Of a stretch of DNA of 64,000 nucleotides, positions 11,401-21,056 are shown piece by piece. Each line of letters begins with the position of its first letter. Position 1 is the first letter of the stretch. Source of the DNA: Kitasatospora sp. SolWspMP-SS2h (GTDB lineage Bacteria > Actinomycetota > Actinomycetes > Streptomycetales > Streptomycetaceae). The stretch is from the NCBI RefSeq assembly GCF_003259315.1, contig NZ_QLLT01000003.1, positions 297,366 to 361,365 on the forward strand, given 5' to 3'. The notes under the pieces were generated by a model. It did no database searches and was not told the origin of the DNA. It saw nothing but the letters and a program-made list of their open reading frames with translations. The position numbers and the translations under genes are program-made.

Positions 11401-14400
11401 GGTGCTCCAGCAGGTTGGCCAGGCCGCGGTGCGGGACCTGCACGCCCTTGGGGCGGCCGGTGGAGCCGGAGGTGTGGATGACGTAGGCGAGGTGGCCGGG
11501 CTCGGGGCGGACGGGTTCGGCGTCCAGGGTGCCGAGTTCGGCGAGCGGGACGGCGCCGAGTTCGGCGTCGGCCAGCGCGGGGCGTTCGGCGGCGAGTCCG
11601 GCGGTGGTGAGGGTGAGCAGCGGGGCGGCGTCGGCGAGCATCAGGGCGATCCGCTCGTCCGGGTGGTCGAGGTCGACCGGCAGGTAGGCGGCGCCGGCGG
11701 CGAGCACGCCGAGCAGGGCGGCGACCAGGTCGGCGGAGCGCGGCAGGGCGAGGGCGACCACGGTGTCCGGGCGGGCGCCGAGCGCGGCCAGGTGGCGGGC
11801 GTAGGTGTCGACCCGGTCGGCAAGCTGACGGAACGTCAGCCGCTCGGCGCCGTGCACGACGGCGGTCCGGTCGGGGTGGGCGGCGGCGGTGGCCCGGAAG
11901 GCGTCGACCACGGTGCCGGGGGGCACCGGGCGGCCGGTGGCGTTCCAGGCGTCCAGCGCGGTGTGCCGCTCCTCGGCGGTCAGCACCTCCAGCGCGCCGA
12001 CGGGGGTGGCGGGTTCGGCGGCGATGGCGGCGAGCAGGCGCAGCAGGCGGGCGCCGACGGCGGCGGCCCGGTCGGGGGCGAAGGTGTCGGGGCGGTACTC
12101 GACGGTGAGCTGCGGGTGCTCGCCGGGCAGCACCAGGACGGTCAGCGGGTAGTGGGTGGCGCCCCGGTTGCCGATGCCCGCGACGCGCACCGCTCCGGCG
12201 GCCAGTTCGCCGGGCCGCATCGGGTAGTTCTCGAACACCAGCAGGGTGTCGAACAGGGTGCCGTGTCCGGCGGCGGCCTGGATCTGCGCCAGGCCCAGGT
12301 ACTGGTGGTCGAGCAGCGCGGCCTGGGCCTGCTGGAGGCGGGCCAGCGCGTCGGCGACCGGCTCGTCCTCGTCGAGCGTGCAGCGCACCGGGAGGGTGTT
12401 GCTGAACAGGCCCACCGCGGCCTCCACGCCCGGGAGTTCGCCGGGGCGGCCGGAGACGGTGGTGCCGAACACGACGTCGGTGCGGCCGGTGAGGCGGCCC
12501 AGCAGGATCGCCCAGGCGCCCTGCACCAGGGTGTTGAGGGTCAGGCCGTGGCGGCGGGCGGTGGCGGTGAGCGCGGCGGCCAGCTCGGCCGGGATCGGCA
12601 GCTCCAGTTCGCGGGCGGCCCCGGCGCCCTCCCCGGGGGCGGTCGCGCCCAGGGCGTCGGCGAGCAGGGTGGGGCCCTCCAGGCCGGCCAGGGCGCGGCG
12701 CCAGGCGGCGGTGTCGGCGTCCGCGTCGCGTCCGGCCAGCCAGGCCAGGTGGTCGGCCCAGCGCGGGGCGGCGGGCAGTTCCTCGCCCCGGTAGGCGGTC
12801 AGCACCTCGCGCAGCAGCACGGGCGTGGACCAGCCGTCCATCACGATGTGGTGGCGGGTCAGCAGCAGCCGGTGCCGCTCGGGGCCGAGCGCGAGCAGCG
12901 CGCAGCGCACCAGCGGGGGCCGGGCCAGGTCGAAGCGGCGGGCGGCCTGCCCGTCGGCGATCCGGGCGGCCTCGGCGGCCTGCCGGTCGGCGTCGAGCCC
13001 GGACAGGTCGTGCTCGGTCCACGGGACGGGGGCCGGGGCGGCGAGGGCCTGCACGGGCTCGCCGGCGGCGGTGAGCGCGAAGGCGGCGCGCAGCGCGCCG
13101 TGCCGGGCCACGGCGGTGTCCACGGCCCGCACCAGGGCGGCGCGGTCCAGCGGGCCGTCCAGGTCGAGCGAGGTGAGCGAGGTGTAGGTGGCGTCGTCGC
13201 CGGCGGGCAGCATCCGGTCGTGGAAGAGCAGGCCCTCCTGGAGCGGGGAGAGCGGCAGCACGTCCTCCAGGCCCGGGTAGCGGGCGGCGAGGGCGTCCAG
13301 GTCGGCCTGGGCGACGGGGGCGAGCGGCACGTCGGAGGGGGTGGGCGCGGCGGCGTCCGGGCGGGCCGCCCACCGGGCGAGGGCGTCCAGCCGGTCGAAC
13401 CACTCCTCGGCCAGCGCCCGGACCTCGGCCTCGCCGAACAGCGCCTCGGGCCAGGTGAGGTGGACGGTCAGCTCGGGGCCGTCGGCCCGCTCGTGGACGA
13501 ACGCGCCGATCTCCAGGGCGTGTCCGCAGGGCCGGTCGGGGTCGGTGGTGGCGGTGATCGCGTCCCCGGCCTCGGGGGCGGGCGTCCAGGGCTCGCCGCC
13601 CGCGCCGAACCGGCCCAGGTAGTTGAAGAGCAGCCGGGGCTCGGGGGCGTCGGCGAGGGCGAGCGCCCCGGCGGCGTCCAGGTGGCGCAGCAGGCCCCAG
13701 CCGGTGCCCGCGTTGGGCAGGGCGCGCAGCCGCTCCTTGACCTCGGCGAGCGCGGCGCCGGGCTCCTGGCGGCCGGCCAGGTCGAGGTGCAGCGGGAACT
13801 CGCTGGTCAGCCAGCCGACGGTGCGCGAGGTGTCGGCGCCAGGGACGAGCTGGTCCTCGCGGCCGTGGCCCTCCAGGCGCAGCAGCAGGGTGGTGGCGGC
13901 GGCGTCCCCGTGCAGGGCGCGGCGGCGTTCCTGCACGGCCAGGGCGAGGCCGGCCAGCAGGACGTGGTCGACGCCGGCCCGGCGGGCGGCGGGGACGGTG
14001 GTGAGCAGCGGCGCGGTGCGCCCGGCGGGCAGGGTGAGCCGCAGGCGGCGGGTGCGGGCGGCGGTGTCGCGGCGCGGGTCGAGCGGCGCCTCGGCCAGCA
14101 GCGGGGCCTGCGGGTGCGCGGACTGCTGCTTCCAGTACGGGAGTTCGGCCTGCACGGCGGGGCTCGCGGCGGCGTCGGCCAGGCCGTGCGCCCAGGCCCG
14201 GGGCGAGGTCGGCACGGGGGCGAGCGGGCGGCCCTGGTAGGCGTCCCGCAGGTCGGGCAGCAGGATGCGCCAGGAGACGCCGTCGACGGCGAGGTGGTGC
14301 ACCACCAGCACCAGCAGCCCGGACCGCTCGGGCCCGGCGTCCAGGTGGACGGCCTGGAGCAGCACGCCGAGGCCGGGGTCGAGCCGGCCGGCGGCGGCCT

Positions 14401-17400
14401 CCCGTTCGACCTCGGCGGCGGAGGTCAGCTCGGCGGCCTCGACCCGCAGCTGGCGCAGCAGTTCGGCCCCGGGCAGGGCGGCGGCGGGCCGGACCTCCAG
14501 GGTCCAGTCCGGCGCGGCCCCGGCGGTGGCGGCGGGGGCGGTGTGCAGGCGCAGCCGGAGGGCGTCGTGGTGGGCGGTGAGGGTGTCGAGGGCGGCGGCG
14601 AGGCGGTCCGGGTCGAGTCCGGCGGGGACGGTGAGGGTGACGGCCTGGCCGAAGCGGCCGATCGGGCCGCCCCGGTGGCGCAGCCACTCGCCGATGGGGG
14701 TGGCGGGCAGCGGGCCCTCGCGGTCGACGGCGGGGGCGGCCGGGGCGGCGGGCGCCGGGGTGTCGAGCGGGGTGAGCGCGGTGGCGATCCGGGCGACGGT
14801 GCGCCGGTCGAAGACGGTGCGCGGGGTGAGGGCGAGCCCGGCGTGCCGGGCCCGGCCGGCCAGTTGGATGGCGGAGATGCTGTCGCCGCCGAGCGAGAAG
14901 AAGTTGTCGTCGGCGCCGACCTGGTCCACCGGCAGGCCGAGGACCTCGGCGACCAGCGCGGCCAGGATGCGCTCGGTCGCGGTGCGCGGCGCGGTCGGGC
15001 CGGCCGGGTCGGCGGACGGCGCGGGCAGCGCCTTGCGGTCGAGCTTGCCGTTGACGGACAGCGGCAGGGCGTCCAGGCCGACCAGCACGGCGGGGACGAA
15101 GTACTCGGGCAGGGTGAGCGCCAGCCGGTCGCGCAGCGCCTGCGGGTCGGCGGCGGGCGGCACCACGTAGCCGACCAGCTGCCGTGCGCCGCCGGGGAGT
15201 TGGCGCACCGTGACGGCGGCCTGGTCGACGCCGGGCAGGGCGGCGAGGGCGGCTTCGACCTCGCCGAGTTCGATCCGGAAGCCGCGGATCTTGACCTGGT
15301 CGTCGGTGCGGCCCAGGTACTCGACGCTACCGTCGATCCGGTGGCGGACCAGGTCGCCGGTGCGGTACATCCGCTCGCCGGGCCCGCCGTAGGGGTCGGC
15401 GACGAAGCGGGACGCGGTCAGGCCGGGGCGGCCCAGGTAGCCGCGGGCCAGCTGGACGCCCGCCAGGTAGAGCTCGCCGGGCACGCCGACCGGGCAGGGG
15501 CGCAGCGCGGCGTCCAGCACGTACAGGCGGGTGTTCCAGACCGGGCGGCCGATCGGGACGGTGCCCGCGCCGGGGGCGGTGCGGTGGTGGGTGACGTCGA
15601 CGGCGGCCTCGGTGGGGCCGTACAGGTTGTGCAGCGGGACGTCGGGGAGGGCGGCGTACCAGCGCTCGACGGTGTCGGCGGGCAGCGCCTCGCCGGAGCA
15701 GAAGGCGCGGCGCAGGGTGGCGCAGCGGGCGGCGAGGCCGGGCTCCTCCAGGAAGGCCCGCAGCATGGAGGGGACGAAGTGCAGGGTGGTGACGGCCCGT
15801 TCGGCGATCAGGTCGGCGAGGTAGCCGGGCTCCTTGTGGCCGTCGGGGCGGGCCAGCACGACGGTGGCGCCCTCGCACAGGGCCCAGAAGAACTCCCAGA
15901 CCGAGACGTCGAACCCGGCCGGGGTCTTCTGCAGGACGCGGTCGTCGGCGGCGAGCCGGTACGCGTGCTGCATCCACTCCAGGCGGTTGGCGATGGCCCG
16001 GTGGGTGACGACGACGCCCTTGGGGCGGCCGGTGGAGCCGGAGGTGTAGATGACGTAGGCGGCGTGGTCGGGTCCGGCGGGCACCGGCGCGGCCCGGGGC
16101 GCGTCGGGCTCGCGGGCGTCGAGCAGCAGGGCGCGGGCGCGGGCCCCGGCCGGGAGCCGGTCCAGGACGGCGCCGACGGTGAGGACGCGGACCGGGTCGG
16201 CGTCCTCGACCATGCCGGCCAGCCGCTCGGCGGGGTGGTCGGTGTCCAGCGGCAGGTAGGCGGCGCCGGCCCGCTCCACGCCCAGCAGGGCGACCATCAG
16301 GTCGGTGGAGCGCGGCACGGCGACCGCGACCACGGTGTCGGGACCGGCTCCGTGCGCCGCCAGCTCCTCGGCCAGGTCCCCGGCCCGGAGCCAGAGTTGA
16401 CGGTACGTCAGCTCGCCGTCGGGGGCGGTCACGGCCGGGGCGTCCGGGGTCCGCTCGACCCGGGCGGCGATCCGCTCGGCCAGGGTGCCGGGCGGCACCT
16501 CCCGCGCGGTGGCGTTCCAGCGCTCCAGGACGTCCGCGCGCTCCTCGTCGGCGAGCAGGTCCAGGGTGCCGAGCGGGCGCTGCGGCTCGGCCGCCAGGCG
16601 CTCCAGCAGGGCGGTGAACCGGCGTGCGTGCAGGGCGAGTTCGGCCTCGGTGTAGAGCAGCGGGTTGGCGTCGAACTCCAGCTGGAGCCGGTGGTCGGGG
16701 GTCTTGGCGACGGAGAGCGAGAGGTCGTCGACCGGGCCGGCCGCGAGGTTGACGGTGTGGCCGGGGCTGCCCGCGAAGTCCAGGTCGAGGTCGAAGGGCT
16801 TGATGTTGAGCAGCGGCCCGTACAGCCGCCCGTCGGTGCCGACCAGGCCGAGCGCGCGGCGCAACTCCTCGCCCCGGTACAGCTGGTGGCGCCGGACGTC
16901 CTTCAGTTCGGCGGCCGAGCGGCGCAGCAGGGCGTCGAAGCCGTCGGCCGGGTCGACGGCCAGCCGCAGCGGCAGGATGTTGACGGCCATGCCGACCACC
17001 CGCGGGGTGCCGGGCGCGGTGCGGGCCATCAGGTGCAGGCCGAGGACGGGGTCGGCGGTGCCGGTCATCCGGTGCAGGTAGGCGGCGAGGGCGGCGTGCG
17101 CGGCCTCGGCCCAGGTCGCTCGGGCGGCCCGGGCGGCGGCCAGCACGGGGGCGGTGCGCCCGGCGTCCAGGGTGATCCGGTGGCGGAGCGCGGCGGGCGC
17201 GGCGGCGGCCTGCTGCTCGGTGAGGGCGCGGACCTCCGGGCGGTCGGCGTGGCGGGCCAGCCACCAGTCGCGGTCGGCCGCCGCGGACTCGCCCCCGGCG
17301 TAGGCCCGTTCGGCCTCGCGCAGGACGGCGGCGGGCCGCAGCGGGCTGTCCGGGACGGCGTCCCCGGCGACCAGTGCGGTGTACACCTCGGCGACCCGGC

Positions 17401-17875
17401 GGGTGAACAGGGCCACGCCGTAGCCGTCGATCACCAGGTGGTGGAACCACTGGAACCACAGGTGCCGCTGCTCGCCGGTGCGCACCAGCAGCGCGCCGTG
17501 CAGCGCCTCGCGCTCCAGGTCGGCGGGGCGGGCGAGCTGGCGGCGGACCAGGTCGACGGCGGCCTGCTCGGGGTCGGTGGCGGCGCTGGTGTCGAGCCGG
17601 GCGAGCGTCCAGGCGTCGGGGTCGAAGCGGCGCCGGCGGGCCCGGTCGGTGCCCTCGGCGACGGCCAGGTGCAGTCCGTCGGACTCGGCGAGGGTGCGGG
17701 CGAGGGCGGCTTCGAGCAGGTCGGGCTGGAGCGGGCCGTCGATCCGGACGTACTGGCCGACGTTGTGGGCCGGGCTGCCGGGGTCGATCCGTTGCGCGGA
17801 GAGGACGCCGGCCTGGGCGGCCGTCAGCTCCTCCCGGTCGCCGTGCTCGGCCTGCGTGGTCGTGGTGCCAGCCAT
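5456..17875 (-). CDS. Siderophore NRPS, three modules (C-A-T-E-C-A-T-C-A-T-E)
   Basis: 4139 residues. Order by approximate residue: starter-type C domain 15-440 with HHLVIDGYG, like EntF-type domains that accept an aryl group; A1 460-960; T1 with LGGDSIS near 990; E1 1070-1510 with [11 protein letters not shown]2 from 1535 with [15 protein letters not shown]2 1985-2480; T2 with LGGHSLL near 2530; C3 from 2585 (LCL type) with [10 protein letters not shown]3 3030-3540; T3 with LGGDSIVS near 3585; E2 3665-4090 with [10 protein letters not shown]; a basic C-terminal tail that may dock to the next NRPS. Pocket codes read against GrsA are DVWHFSLVDK for A1 and A3, the known serine code, and DSEDLGFVDK for A2, unassigned and acidic. 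Predicted product: D-Ser, X, D-Ser. The first C domain lacks the DxxxxD signature of cyclisation domains, so no oxazoline is predicted here. The ATG at 17875 follows a 250-bp leader with repeats and a hairpin. Confidence 0.96.
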   Translation of the reverse strand: MAGTTTTQAEHGDREELTAAQAGVLSAQRIDPGSPAHNVGQYVRIDGPLQPDLLEAALARTLAESDGLHLAVAEGTDRARRRRFDPDAWTLARLDTSAATDPEQAAVDLVRRQLARPADLEREALHGALLVRTGEQRHLWFQWFHHLVIDGYGVALFTRRVAEVYTALVAGDAVPDSPLRPAAVLREAERAYAGGESAAADRDWWLARHADRPEVRALTEQQAAAAPAALRHRITLDAGRTAPVLAAARAARATWAEAAHAALAAYLHRMTGTADPVLGLHLMARTAPGTPRVVGMAVNILPLRLAVDPADGFDALLRRSAAELKDVRRHQLYRGEELRRALGLVGTDGRLYGPLLNIKPFDLDLDFAGSPGHTVNLAAGPVDDLSLSVAKTPDHRLQLEFDANPLLYTEAELALHARRFTALLERLAAEPQRPLGTLDLLADEERADVLERWNATAREVPPGTLAERIAARVERTPDAPAVTAPDGELTYRQLWLRAGDLAEELAAHGAGPDTVVAVAVPRSTDLMVALLGVERAGAAYLPLDTDHPAERLAGMVEDADPVRVLTVGAVLDRLPAGARARALLLDAREPDAPRAAPVPAGPDHAAYVIYTSGSTGRPKGVVVTHRAIANRLEWMQHAYRLAADDRVLQKTPAGFDVSVWEFFWALCEGATVVLARPDGHKEPGYLADLIAERAVTTLHFVPSMLRAFLEEPGLAARCATLRRAFCSGEALPADTVERWYAALPDVPLHNLYGPTEAAVDVTHHRTAPGAGTVPIGRPVWNTRLYVLDAALRPCPVGVPGELYLAGVQLARGYLGRPGLTASRFVADPYGGPGERMYRTGDLVRHRIDGSVEYLGRTDDQVKIRGFRIELGEVEAALAALPGVDQAAVTVRQLPGGARQLVGYVVPPAADPQALRDRLALTLPEYFVPAVLVGLDALPLSVNGKLDRKALPAPSADPAGPTAPRTATERILAALVAEVLGLPVDQVGADDNFFSLGGDSISAIQLAGRARHAGLALTPRTVFDRRTVARIATALTPLDTPAPAAPAAPAVDREGPLPATPIGEWLRHRGGPIGRFGQAVTLTVPAGLDPDRLAAALDTLTAHHDALRLRLHTAPAATAGAAPDWTLEVRPAAALPGAELLRQLRVEAAELTSAAEVEREAAAGRLDPGLGVLLQAVHLDAGPERSGLLVLVVHHLAVDGVSWRILLPDLRDAYQGRPLAPVPTSPRAWAHGLADAAASPAVQAELPYWKQQSAHPQAPLLAEAPLDPRRDTAARTRRLRLTLPAGRTAPLLTTVPAARRAGVDHVLLAGLALAVQERRRALHGDAAATTLLLRLEGHGREDQLVPGADTSRTVGWLTSEFPLHLDLAGRQEPGAALAEVKERLRALPNAGTGWGLLRHLDAAGALALADAPEPRLLFNYLGRFGAGGEPWTPAPEAGDAITATTDPDRPCGHALEIGAFVHERADGPELTVHLTWPEALFGEAEVRALAEEWFDRLDALARWAARPDAAAPTPSDVPLAPVAQADLDALAARYPGLEDVLPLSPLQEGLLFHDRMLPAGDDATYTSLTSLDLDGPLDRAALVRAVDTAVARHGALRAAFALTAAGEPVQALAAPAPVPWTEHDLSGLDADRQAAEAARIADGQAARRFDLARPPLVRCALLALGPERHRLLLTRHHIVMDGWSTPVLLREVLTAYRGEELPAAPRWADHLAWLAGRDADADTAAWRRALAGLEGPTLLADALGATAPGEGAGAARELELPIPAELAAALTATARRHGLTLNTLVQGAWAILLGRLTGRTDVVFGTTVSGRPGELPGVEAAVGLFSNTLPVRCTLDEDEPVADALARLQQAQAALLDHQYLGLAQIQAAAGHGTLFDTLLVFENYPMRPGELAAGAVRVAGIGNRGATHYPLTVLVLPGEHPQLTVEYRPDTFAPDRAAAVGARLLRLLAAIAAEPATPVGALEVLTAEERHTALDAWNATGRPVPPGTVVDAFRATAAAHPDRTAVVHGAERLTFRQLADRVDTYARHLAALGARPDTVVALALPRSADLVAALLGVLAAGAAYLPVDLDHPDERIALMLADAAPLLTLTTAGLAAERPALADAELGAVPLAELGTLDAEPVRPEPGHLAYVIHTSGSTGRPKGVQVPHRGLANLLEHHGGTVFARAVAAAGGRVLRAAHTASFSFDSSWEQLLWLLLGHELHVYGEELRRDPQALAARLTADRIDTLDVTPSFGAQLVEWGLLDDPAHRPLLFLVGGEAVGDTLWRRLRATPGVLGHNFYGPTEYTVDTLGADLADSPTPFVGRPIGNTRTYVLDARLRPVPPGTPGELYVAGPGLARGYGNRPALTASRFVADPYGGPGERMYRTGDLVRHRPDGSLDYLGREDDQVKIRGFRVEPGEAEAALAALPGVAQAAVVVRPAPGGAKRLIGYVVPAPGAGADPAALRKALGEALPEYLVPAALVLLDALPLNVNGKLDRQALPEPGADAYAAPAGRAPRTAREKLVCEAYAEVLGLPAVGVDEDFFALGGHSLLATRVVGRLRAALGAEVAIRALFEARTPAAFAARLEDAGTGYAALTARPRPELVPLAPAQARLWFLDRLQGPSTAYTIPCALRIDGELDADALEAAFGDVLARHEALRTVCAEQDGRPYQRVLTAEQAGMPFEVRQVAGHRLDAETAAAGAHVFDLAGEIPVRAVLLSAGPHRHVLSVALHHIAGDEWSEGVLLRDLDAAYAARRAGRTPELPPLPLQFADHTLWQAERPMQEQSAYWAEKLAGLPAELALPADRPRPAEASGRGGAVRLALPAELQSRLGEFSRTSGATPFMVVQAAAALLLGRLAGTADVALGAPVAGRGDEALEQLVGFFVNTLVLRHDLSGDPAFAELVERARETVLGALAHQELPFDRLVELVNPERSLGRHPLFQVMVQYRKEAGGLDRLLGARTALLPDPVHAARFDLAFTFVESADGTRTDLTVIHAEDLFDRATARLFGTRLLRVLDQALADPRQPIARIEPTSAEELRGLAGEWNATAIPVRAGTLVSRIAEQVAATPDAVAVDFEGEQLTYRRLWDSAGTLAGALTARGAGPDAVVGVAVPRSTDLMVALLGVERAGAAYLPLDTEYPAERLAGMIEDARPVCVLTLPGATDAVPAVDGVPVLPVDATGPRDAALTEPGPDHAAYVIFTSGSTGRPKGVVVTHRAIVNRLEWMRELYAIGAADRVLQKTPAGFDVSVWEFFLPLTVGARVVLARPGSHRDPAQLADLTARAAVTTCHFVPSMLAAFTAAAESDPALRRRFATVRRVFCSGEALPAAAVDRFLALWPQIELHNLYGPTEAAVDVTHHRAWAGAGTVPIGRPAWNTRLHVLDAALRPCPVGVPGELYLAGVQLARGYLGRPGLTASRFVADPYGGPGERMYRTGDLVRHRIDGSVEYLGRTDDQVKIRGFRIELGEVEAALAAVPGIAQAAVAVRQLAGGTRQLVGYVVPAAGSGATGHGARAALAATLPEHLVPAVVVELAALPLSVNGKLDRKALPDPGRQPAGPAAAPTAVQAAAAQAPARRGSSAFARVFAEVLGLAEVGEEENFFALGGDSIVSLQVVSRARSAGYAITTKDVFQHPTPAALTAAFGGAAPAEPTAPAAPAAPAAVPTEGPVPLLPVVHWLRERGGPVRRFNQSVLLAVPGGLGEQALRTALAALVEAHPALRTALDDTDGLWTQQVLPPTADPALLRRVPAPGSPTAERLTAEADRAADALDPAAGRMLRAVWFDAGEQAEGRLLLTVHHLAVDGVSWRILLPRLAAAHREAAAGRRPAPAPEPVALRDWAAHLHTHAQQRSRLAETAHWRTALTGPPGPLAHLAADPARDTAATLRTLRRTLPADRTAPLLAVPGTGTDELLLAALVLGLARTRPDAAPALQLDLEGHGRGGHDGHTPDLSGTVGWFTTVHPVRLDLAGLDPAATADALDRVREQLRAAPDKGLGHGLLRHLNPQTAPLLAAAPASPVLFNYRGRTDQAAPSAGGWPLAPAPERAAVSAGAGPDPATPAGYPLEIDAVVVADRDGRPELVVELSWPQALLTEAEAAGIADAWLAALDGLGALAGATADRLAGTGSTGTGSAAPAAANPPLVTLKQAQLDRLESKLRGRRRR
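7530..7797. repeat. 268-bp exact repeat inside the NRPS, copy 1 (Ser A domain of module 3)
   Basis: By eye this stretch is identical to 15255-15522, offset 7725 bp, in the same orientation. It covers the A-domain region from the conserved Tyr-Arg-Thr-Gly-Asp block to the Glu-Leu-Gly-Glu block. Identity ends at a single-base difference on each side (7529 and 7798), with further similarity beyond. Both copies lie in serine-specific A domains, so recent duplication or gene conversion is the likely cause. Confidence 0.9.
15255..15522. repeat. 268-bp exact repeat inside the NRPS, copy 2 (Ser A domain of module 1)
   Basis: Partner of the stretch at 7530-7797. The other A domain in this protein (module 2) is similar here but clearly different in sequence, so the identity is specific to the two serine modules. 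Confidence 0.9.
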
Positions 17876-17941
17876 GGTCCGGCCCTTCCCGGTGTCGGCG
17901 GCCGCCGGCCCGGTGTGGGCGCGGGCCGGGGCCGCGGCGTG

Positions 17942-18006
17942 GTGCTCGTGCGTGGTGCTCGTGCGTCGTGCTCGCGCGTCGTGCTCGCGCGTCGTGCTCG
18001 CGCGAG
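17942..18006. repeat. Five 13-bp tandem repeats upstream of the NRPS
   Basis: Five head-to-tail units of the form gtgctcGYGCGTS, the last with a changed end. They lie 67-131 bp upstream of the NRPS start and encode nothing recognisable. A slippage-prone spacer or a regulatory repeat are both possible. Confidence 0.85.
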
Positions 18007-18029
18007 GGGTGCCCGCCCGAGGTCGGCCG

Positions 18030-18045
18030 GTACGGGTGCCCGTAC
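18030..18045. repeat. Inverted repeat GTACGGG-TG-CCCGTAC
   Basis: Perfect 7-bp arms around a 2-bp centre, 155 bp upstream of the NRPS start. The symmetry would suit a dimeric regulator, but no known operator matches it. Confidence 0.4.
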
Positions 18046-18079
18046 GGGGTGCTCTCGCGGGGGGTGGTGCGGGGAACGC

Positions 18080-18115
18080 GTCGGGCGGGCCGCTGCCGCA
18101 AGCGGCCCGCCCGAC
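18080..18115 (-). terminator. Strong hairpin after the siderophore-binding lipoprotein gene
   Basis: Perfect 15-bp GC-rich stem with a 6-nt loop (gccgca), starting 10 bp past the stop codon at 18126. Like most actinomycete terminators it lacks a U-run. It separates the transport/tailoring genes from the NRPS genes. Confidence 0.7.
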
Positions 18116-18125
18116 TGCGCCGGTG

Positions 18126-19121
18126 CTACTGGCCCTTGAGGACGGTCTCGATCTGGTCGAGGACGTCGATCGAGGTGCCGTAGCGGTCGGTGGTGGCGTA
18201 CGTCAGCGGGACGACCTTGCCGGCCTTGACCGCCTTGAGGTTCTGCCAGGACGGCTGCTTGTCCAGGTCCTTGGTGTCCTGCGGGACCTCGCCGGTGGCG
18301 GCCGTCCTCGGGATCAGGATGATGTCGGCGTCGGCGAGCACGTCGAGCTTCTCCACCGAGTAGGTGACCTCGTGGTCGGTGGTGTCGGCGGACGCCTGGG
18401 AGAACTTCGCGCCCGCGTCGTTCAGCACCCGGCCGACCCAGGAGGTGGCGGTGTCGACCAGGAACTCGCCGCCGCCGTAGGAGGAGGCGATGGTCCACTT
18501 GGTCGAGTTGAGCTTGTCCGCGTAGGTGGTCTTGATCTTCGCGGCCTTGGCGTCGTAGTCGGACTTCAGCTTCTTGAACTCCGCCTGCTTGCCGACCGCG
18601 GTGGCGATCTTCTCCTGCGCGTTCAGCAGGTCGACCGGCTTGTCGATGCCGAAGTACAGGGTGGGGGCGATGCCTTCGAGCTTGCTGACGCCCCAGTCGA
18701 ACGCGGTGGCGCCCTCGACGATGATCAGGTCCGGGCGCAGCGAGGCGACCTTCTCGATGTTGATCTCGATGCCGGAGCCGATCGGCTCGATCTTCTTGGC
18801 GGCCTCGGTCTGCGAGGGCAGCAGCTCCATCGGGTTGTTCTCGTCGATGGTGCTGGTGCCGACCGGCTGCACGCCCAGGTCGAGCAGCGCGCCGGTGGCG
18901 TACGAGATGCTGACGATCCGCTTGACGTCCGCCGGGACGGTGATCTTGCCGTTGGTGGCCTCGACGGTGACCGGGCCGGCGCTGTTGACGGCGCCGCCGC
19001 TCGGGGCGGCGTCCTTGCTGCCGCCGTCGCCGCTGGAGCCGCAGGCCGTGGCGGCGAGCGCGACGGCGGCGGCCGCGGCGAGCGCTCTGGCGGTGCGGGA
19101 GGTCAGGGCGCGGGTGTTCAT
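18126..19121 (-). CDS. Iron-siderophore ABC transporter substrate-binding lipoprotein
   Basis: 331 residues, FepB/FhuD-like periplasmic-binding family. The N-terminus is a lipoprotein signal: basic start, Ala-rich hydrophobic core and lipobox LAATAC with the lipidated Cys at 27, then a Gly/Ser linker. The body shows the family hallmarks: a VKRIVSIS strand, [10 protein letters not shown], a lysine-rich central helix, and a second lobe ending in [13 protein letters not shown]. It should capture the ferric siderophore at the cell surface and pass it to an ABC permease, but no permease or ATPase gene is in the window. It lies between the aryl carrier protein and the NRPS genes on the same strand, which supports uptake of the product made here. 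Confidence 0.93.
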   Translation of the reverse strand: MNTRALTSRTARALAAAAAVALAATACGSSGDGGSKDAAPSGGAVNSAGPVTVEATNGKITVPADVKRIVSISYATGALLDLGVQPVGTSTIDENNPMELLPSQTEAAKKIEPIGSGIEINIEKVASLRPDLIIVEGATAFDWGVSKLEGIAPTLYFGIDKPVDLLNAQEKIATAVGKQAEFKKLKSDYDAKAAKIKTTYADKLNSTKWTIASSYGGGEFLVDTATSWVGRVLNDAGAKFSQASADTTDHEVTYSVEKLDVLADADIILIPRTAATGEVPQDTKDLDKQPSWQNLKAVKAGKVVPLTYATTDRYGTSIDVLDQIETVLKGQ

Positions 19122-19191
19122 GGTTCTCCTAGCGGGGGGTGGTGCGGGCGGCGGGAACGGCGGGGTACGGCGGGTGGTGCGCGGGCCCGGG

Positions 19192-19437
19192 TCAGGCCCG
19201 GGTCAGGTACGCGGACCAGGCCAGCAGGGTGGGCGCGGTGCCGAGGTCGGCCAGGTCGGCGAACTCGACCCGGGCGCCGCGGGCGCGCCAGGTCTCGACC
19301 AGGTGCATCACCCGCATCGAGTCCAGGCCGAGGTCGCGCAGGTCGTCCTCGTCGTGGATGTCCTCGGGGCGCTCGCCGAGCAGGTCGGCGATCTCGGCGC
19401 GCAGCGTGTCGGGGTCGAAGCCGACGGGGGCGGTCAT
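19192..19437 (-). CDS. Stand-alone aryl carrier protein
   Basis: 81 residues. The phosphopantetheine site is the Ser in GLDSMRVM (about residue 45). The surrounding pattern, LLGE..EDIHDEDDLRDLGLDS followed by LVETWRARGARVEFADLA, is that of aryl carrier domains such as the C-terminal domain of EntB/DhbB. It should hold a salicyl or 2,3-dihydroxybenzoyl group, loaded by an adenylating enzyme not seen here, and offer it to the starter C domain of the NRPS. The ATG at 19437 has only a weak ribosome site. It lies 101 bp after the monooxygenase and 70 bp before the binding-protein gene on the same strand. A general acyl carrier protein is the alternative, but the sequence around the Ser favours an aryl carrier. 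Confidence 0.85.
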   Translation of the reverse strand: MTAPVGFDPDTLRAEIADLLGERPEDIHDEDDLRDLGLDSMRVMHLVETWRARGARVEFADLADLGTAPTLLAWSAYLTRA

Positions 19438-19538
19438 GTCGTGGGGTCCGTTCCGGAGGTGACGCGGGGTCGGGGTGGGCCGGCCGGGCCGGGGCGGCGC
19501 GCGGTGCGGGCCCCGGCGGCGTTCGGGCGCGGCGGGGC

Positions 19539-20906
19539 TCAGGCGGTGGCGGCGGCGGTCGCGGCGCCGCGGGCCCGCAGGTCGCGGCCGGCCCGGCGCA
19601 GCAGCATCGAGTCGCGGATCTCGCCGGAGCGCACGGCCAGCGTGGAGAGCAGCGAGGAGGTGATGCCGTGGGTGTGCTCGGTGCCGCCCTGGAGGTAGAT
19701 GCCGACGTCGAGGCGGTCGTCGGTGAGCACCCGGTGGTCGCGGTCGACCCGCAGCCGGCCCTGCTCGTCGGTGCGGCAGGCGGCGGCGAGCTGCTCACCG
19801 AGCAGTTCGCGCGGGTCGACGTGGGTGTACCCGGTGGCGAGCACCACCGCGTCGCACTCCAGGACCTGCTCGCGGCCGGTGGTCAGCGAGCGGACGTGCG
19901 CCCGGGCGCCGCCGGGGCCCTCCTCGGCGGCGGTCAGCCGGGTGGCGTTCAGGATCCGCAGGCGCTCGTGCCCGGCGACCTTCTCCTGGTACGCGGTGCG
20001 GTACAGCGCCTCGATCAGCTCGCCGTCCACCACCGAGTAGTTGGTGTTGGCGTGCTGGGCCAGCAGGGTCCGCTTGGCGGTCTCGGGCGCGGCGTAGAAC
20101 TCGTCCACGGCCGACGGGTCGAAGATCCGGTTGGCGAACGGGCTGTCGTCGGCGGGGCTGTAGCCGTACCGGGTGAGGACGGCGCAGACCTCCGCCTCGG
20201 GGAAGGCGCGGTGCAGGAACTCGACGGCCTCGGCGGCGGACTGCCCGGCGCCGACCACGGCGATGCGTCGGTGCCTGAGCGGGCGCTGCGCCAACTCCGG
20301 TGCGCGCAGCAGCAGGTCGCGGGTGTGCCAAAGGTGCGCGCCGGTGCGGACGCCCTCGGGCAGCCGGGGGGTGAGGCCGGTGCCGACCGCGATGTTGCGG
20401 GCGGGCCGGACCCGGCGGTCGCCGCCGCCGAGGGCCTCGGAGACCACCTCGACCTGCTCGGTGCGGCCGTCGGGCCCGGTGACCGGGCGGATGCCGGTGA
20501 CGGTGCGGGCGTAGCCGACCCGGTCGGCGAACTCGGCGGCGCACCACTCGAAGTAGTCGTGGAACTCCAGCCGGGTCGGGTAGAAGGTCTTCAGGTTGAT
20601 GAAGTCGGCGAGCCGGCCGCGCTCCTGGAGGTAGGACAGGAAGGTGAAGCGGCTGCGCGGGTCGCGCTGGGTGACCAGGTCCTTGAGGAAGGAGACCTGC
20701 ATGGTCGCGCCGTCCAGCAGCATGCCCCGGTGCCAGCCGAAGCCCTCCTGGCGCTCCAGGAAGCTGGCCCGCAGCGGGGGTTCGCCGGCGGACCGGTTGT
20801 GGTCGTCGACCGCGATCGCGAGGGCGAGGTTGGCGGGGCCGAAGCCTATGCCGACCAGGTCGTCGACATCCCCGTCCGTGCGGACCGCCTCGTTCTCCAG
20901 CGACAT
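19539..20906 (-). CDS. L-ornithine N5-monooxygenase (siderophore biosynthesis)
   Basis: 455 residues, SidA/PvdA family. The FAD-binding motif GIGFGPANLALA lies at about 19-30, followed by the family-typical FLERQ..FGWHRGMLLDGATMQVSFLKDLVT and a second Rossmann motif VVGAGQSAAEAVEFL (about 225). Ornithine enzymes typically carry the segment NTNYSVVDGELIEALY, present here near 290. It hydroxylates the side-chain nitrogen of ornithine with NADPH and O2, giving the hydroxamate precursor used by the NRPS. I chose the ATG at 20906, preceded by GGAAGGA, rather than a GTG 54 bp upstream. An iron box lies 66 bp upstream, so expression should rise under iron starvation. Confidence 0.95.
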   Translation of the reverse strand: MSLENEAVRTDGDVDDLVGIGFGPANLALAIAVDDHNRSAGEPPLRASFLERQEGFGWHRGMLLDGATMQVSFLKDLVTQRDPRSRFTFLSYLQERGRLADFINLKTFYPTRLEFHDYFEWCAAEFADRVGYARTVTGIRPVTGPDGRTEQVEVVSEALGGGDRRVRPARNIAVGTGLTPRLPEGVRTGAHLWHTRDLLLRAPELAQRPLRHRRIAVVGAGQSAAEAVEFLHRAFPEAEVCAVLTRYGYSPADDSPFANRIFDPSAVDEFYAAPETAKRTLLAQHANTNYSVVDGELIEALYRTAYQEKVAGHERLRILNATRLTAAEEGPGGARAHVRSLTTGREQVLECDAVVLATGYTHVDPRELLGEQLAAACRTDEQGRLRVDRDHRVLTDDRLDVGIYLQGGTEHTHGITSSLLSTLAVRSGEIRDSMLLRRAGRDLRARGAATAAATA

Positions 20907-20971
20907 GCGCGTCCTTCCCTCTTCCCGGTACCGGTGCGGCGGGGGCGGGTGGACCCGCACCCCCTTTTTAC

Positions 20972-20990
20972 TTTGGTAAGGCTTACCTAA
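20972..20990 (-). promoter_or_regulatory. DmdR/IdeR iron box upstream of the siderophore operon
   Basis: TTTGGTAAGGCTTACCTAA is a close match to the DtxR-family 19-bp palindrome TTAGGTTAGGCTAACCTAA. It lies 66 bp upstream of the ornithine monooxygenase start. Iron-loaded DmdR1 should bind and block transcription of the minus-strand siderophore genes; the locus opens when iron is scarce. Confidence 0.85.
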
Positions 20991-21056
20991 CTTCCCCTAC
21001 CGCGGGCGGCTGAGTCAAGTTCAGTCCGCGCCGCGGCCAGCGCCTTTGCCCGCGGG

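Larger units (their letters stand above)
17876..18125. other. Intergenic leader between the siderophore-binding lipoprotein and the NRPS
   Basis: This 250-bp gap holds, in the direction of transcription, a strong hairpin (18080-18115), a short inverted repeat (18030-18045) and five 13-bp tandem repeats (17942-18006) before the NRPS ATG. No iron box was found in it. The hairpin could end the upstream transcript, so the NRPS genes may have their own promoter here or depend on read-through. Confidence 0.5.

Noticed and set aside
17250..17500. Possible cyclisation (oxazoline-forming) domain at the start of the assembly line.
   Set aside because: The active-site motif reads HHLVIDG, the condensation form; the DxxxxD signature is absent.
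17942..18006. CRISPR-like array.
   Set aside because: The 13-bp units are contiguous, without spacers; this is a plain tandem repeat.
7602..18101. Long Arg/Pro-rich minus-strand frames overlapping the NRPS.
   Set aside because: Same strand but a shifted frame of the real NRPS; composition is that of frame-shifted high-GC coding DNA.
30..18139. Very long open frames on the plus strand across the NRPS region (nearly 2000 and over 4000 codons).
   Set aside because: They lie opposite the NRPS genes, read as Gly/Gln/Val/Arg-rich low complexity and have no domain. High GC at third codon positions of the real genes removes stop codons from the opposite strand.
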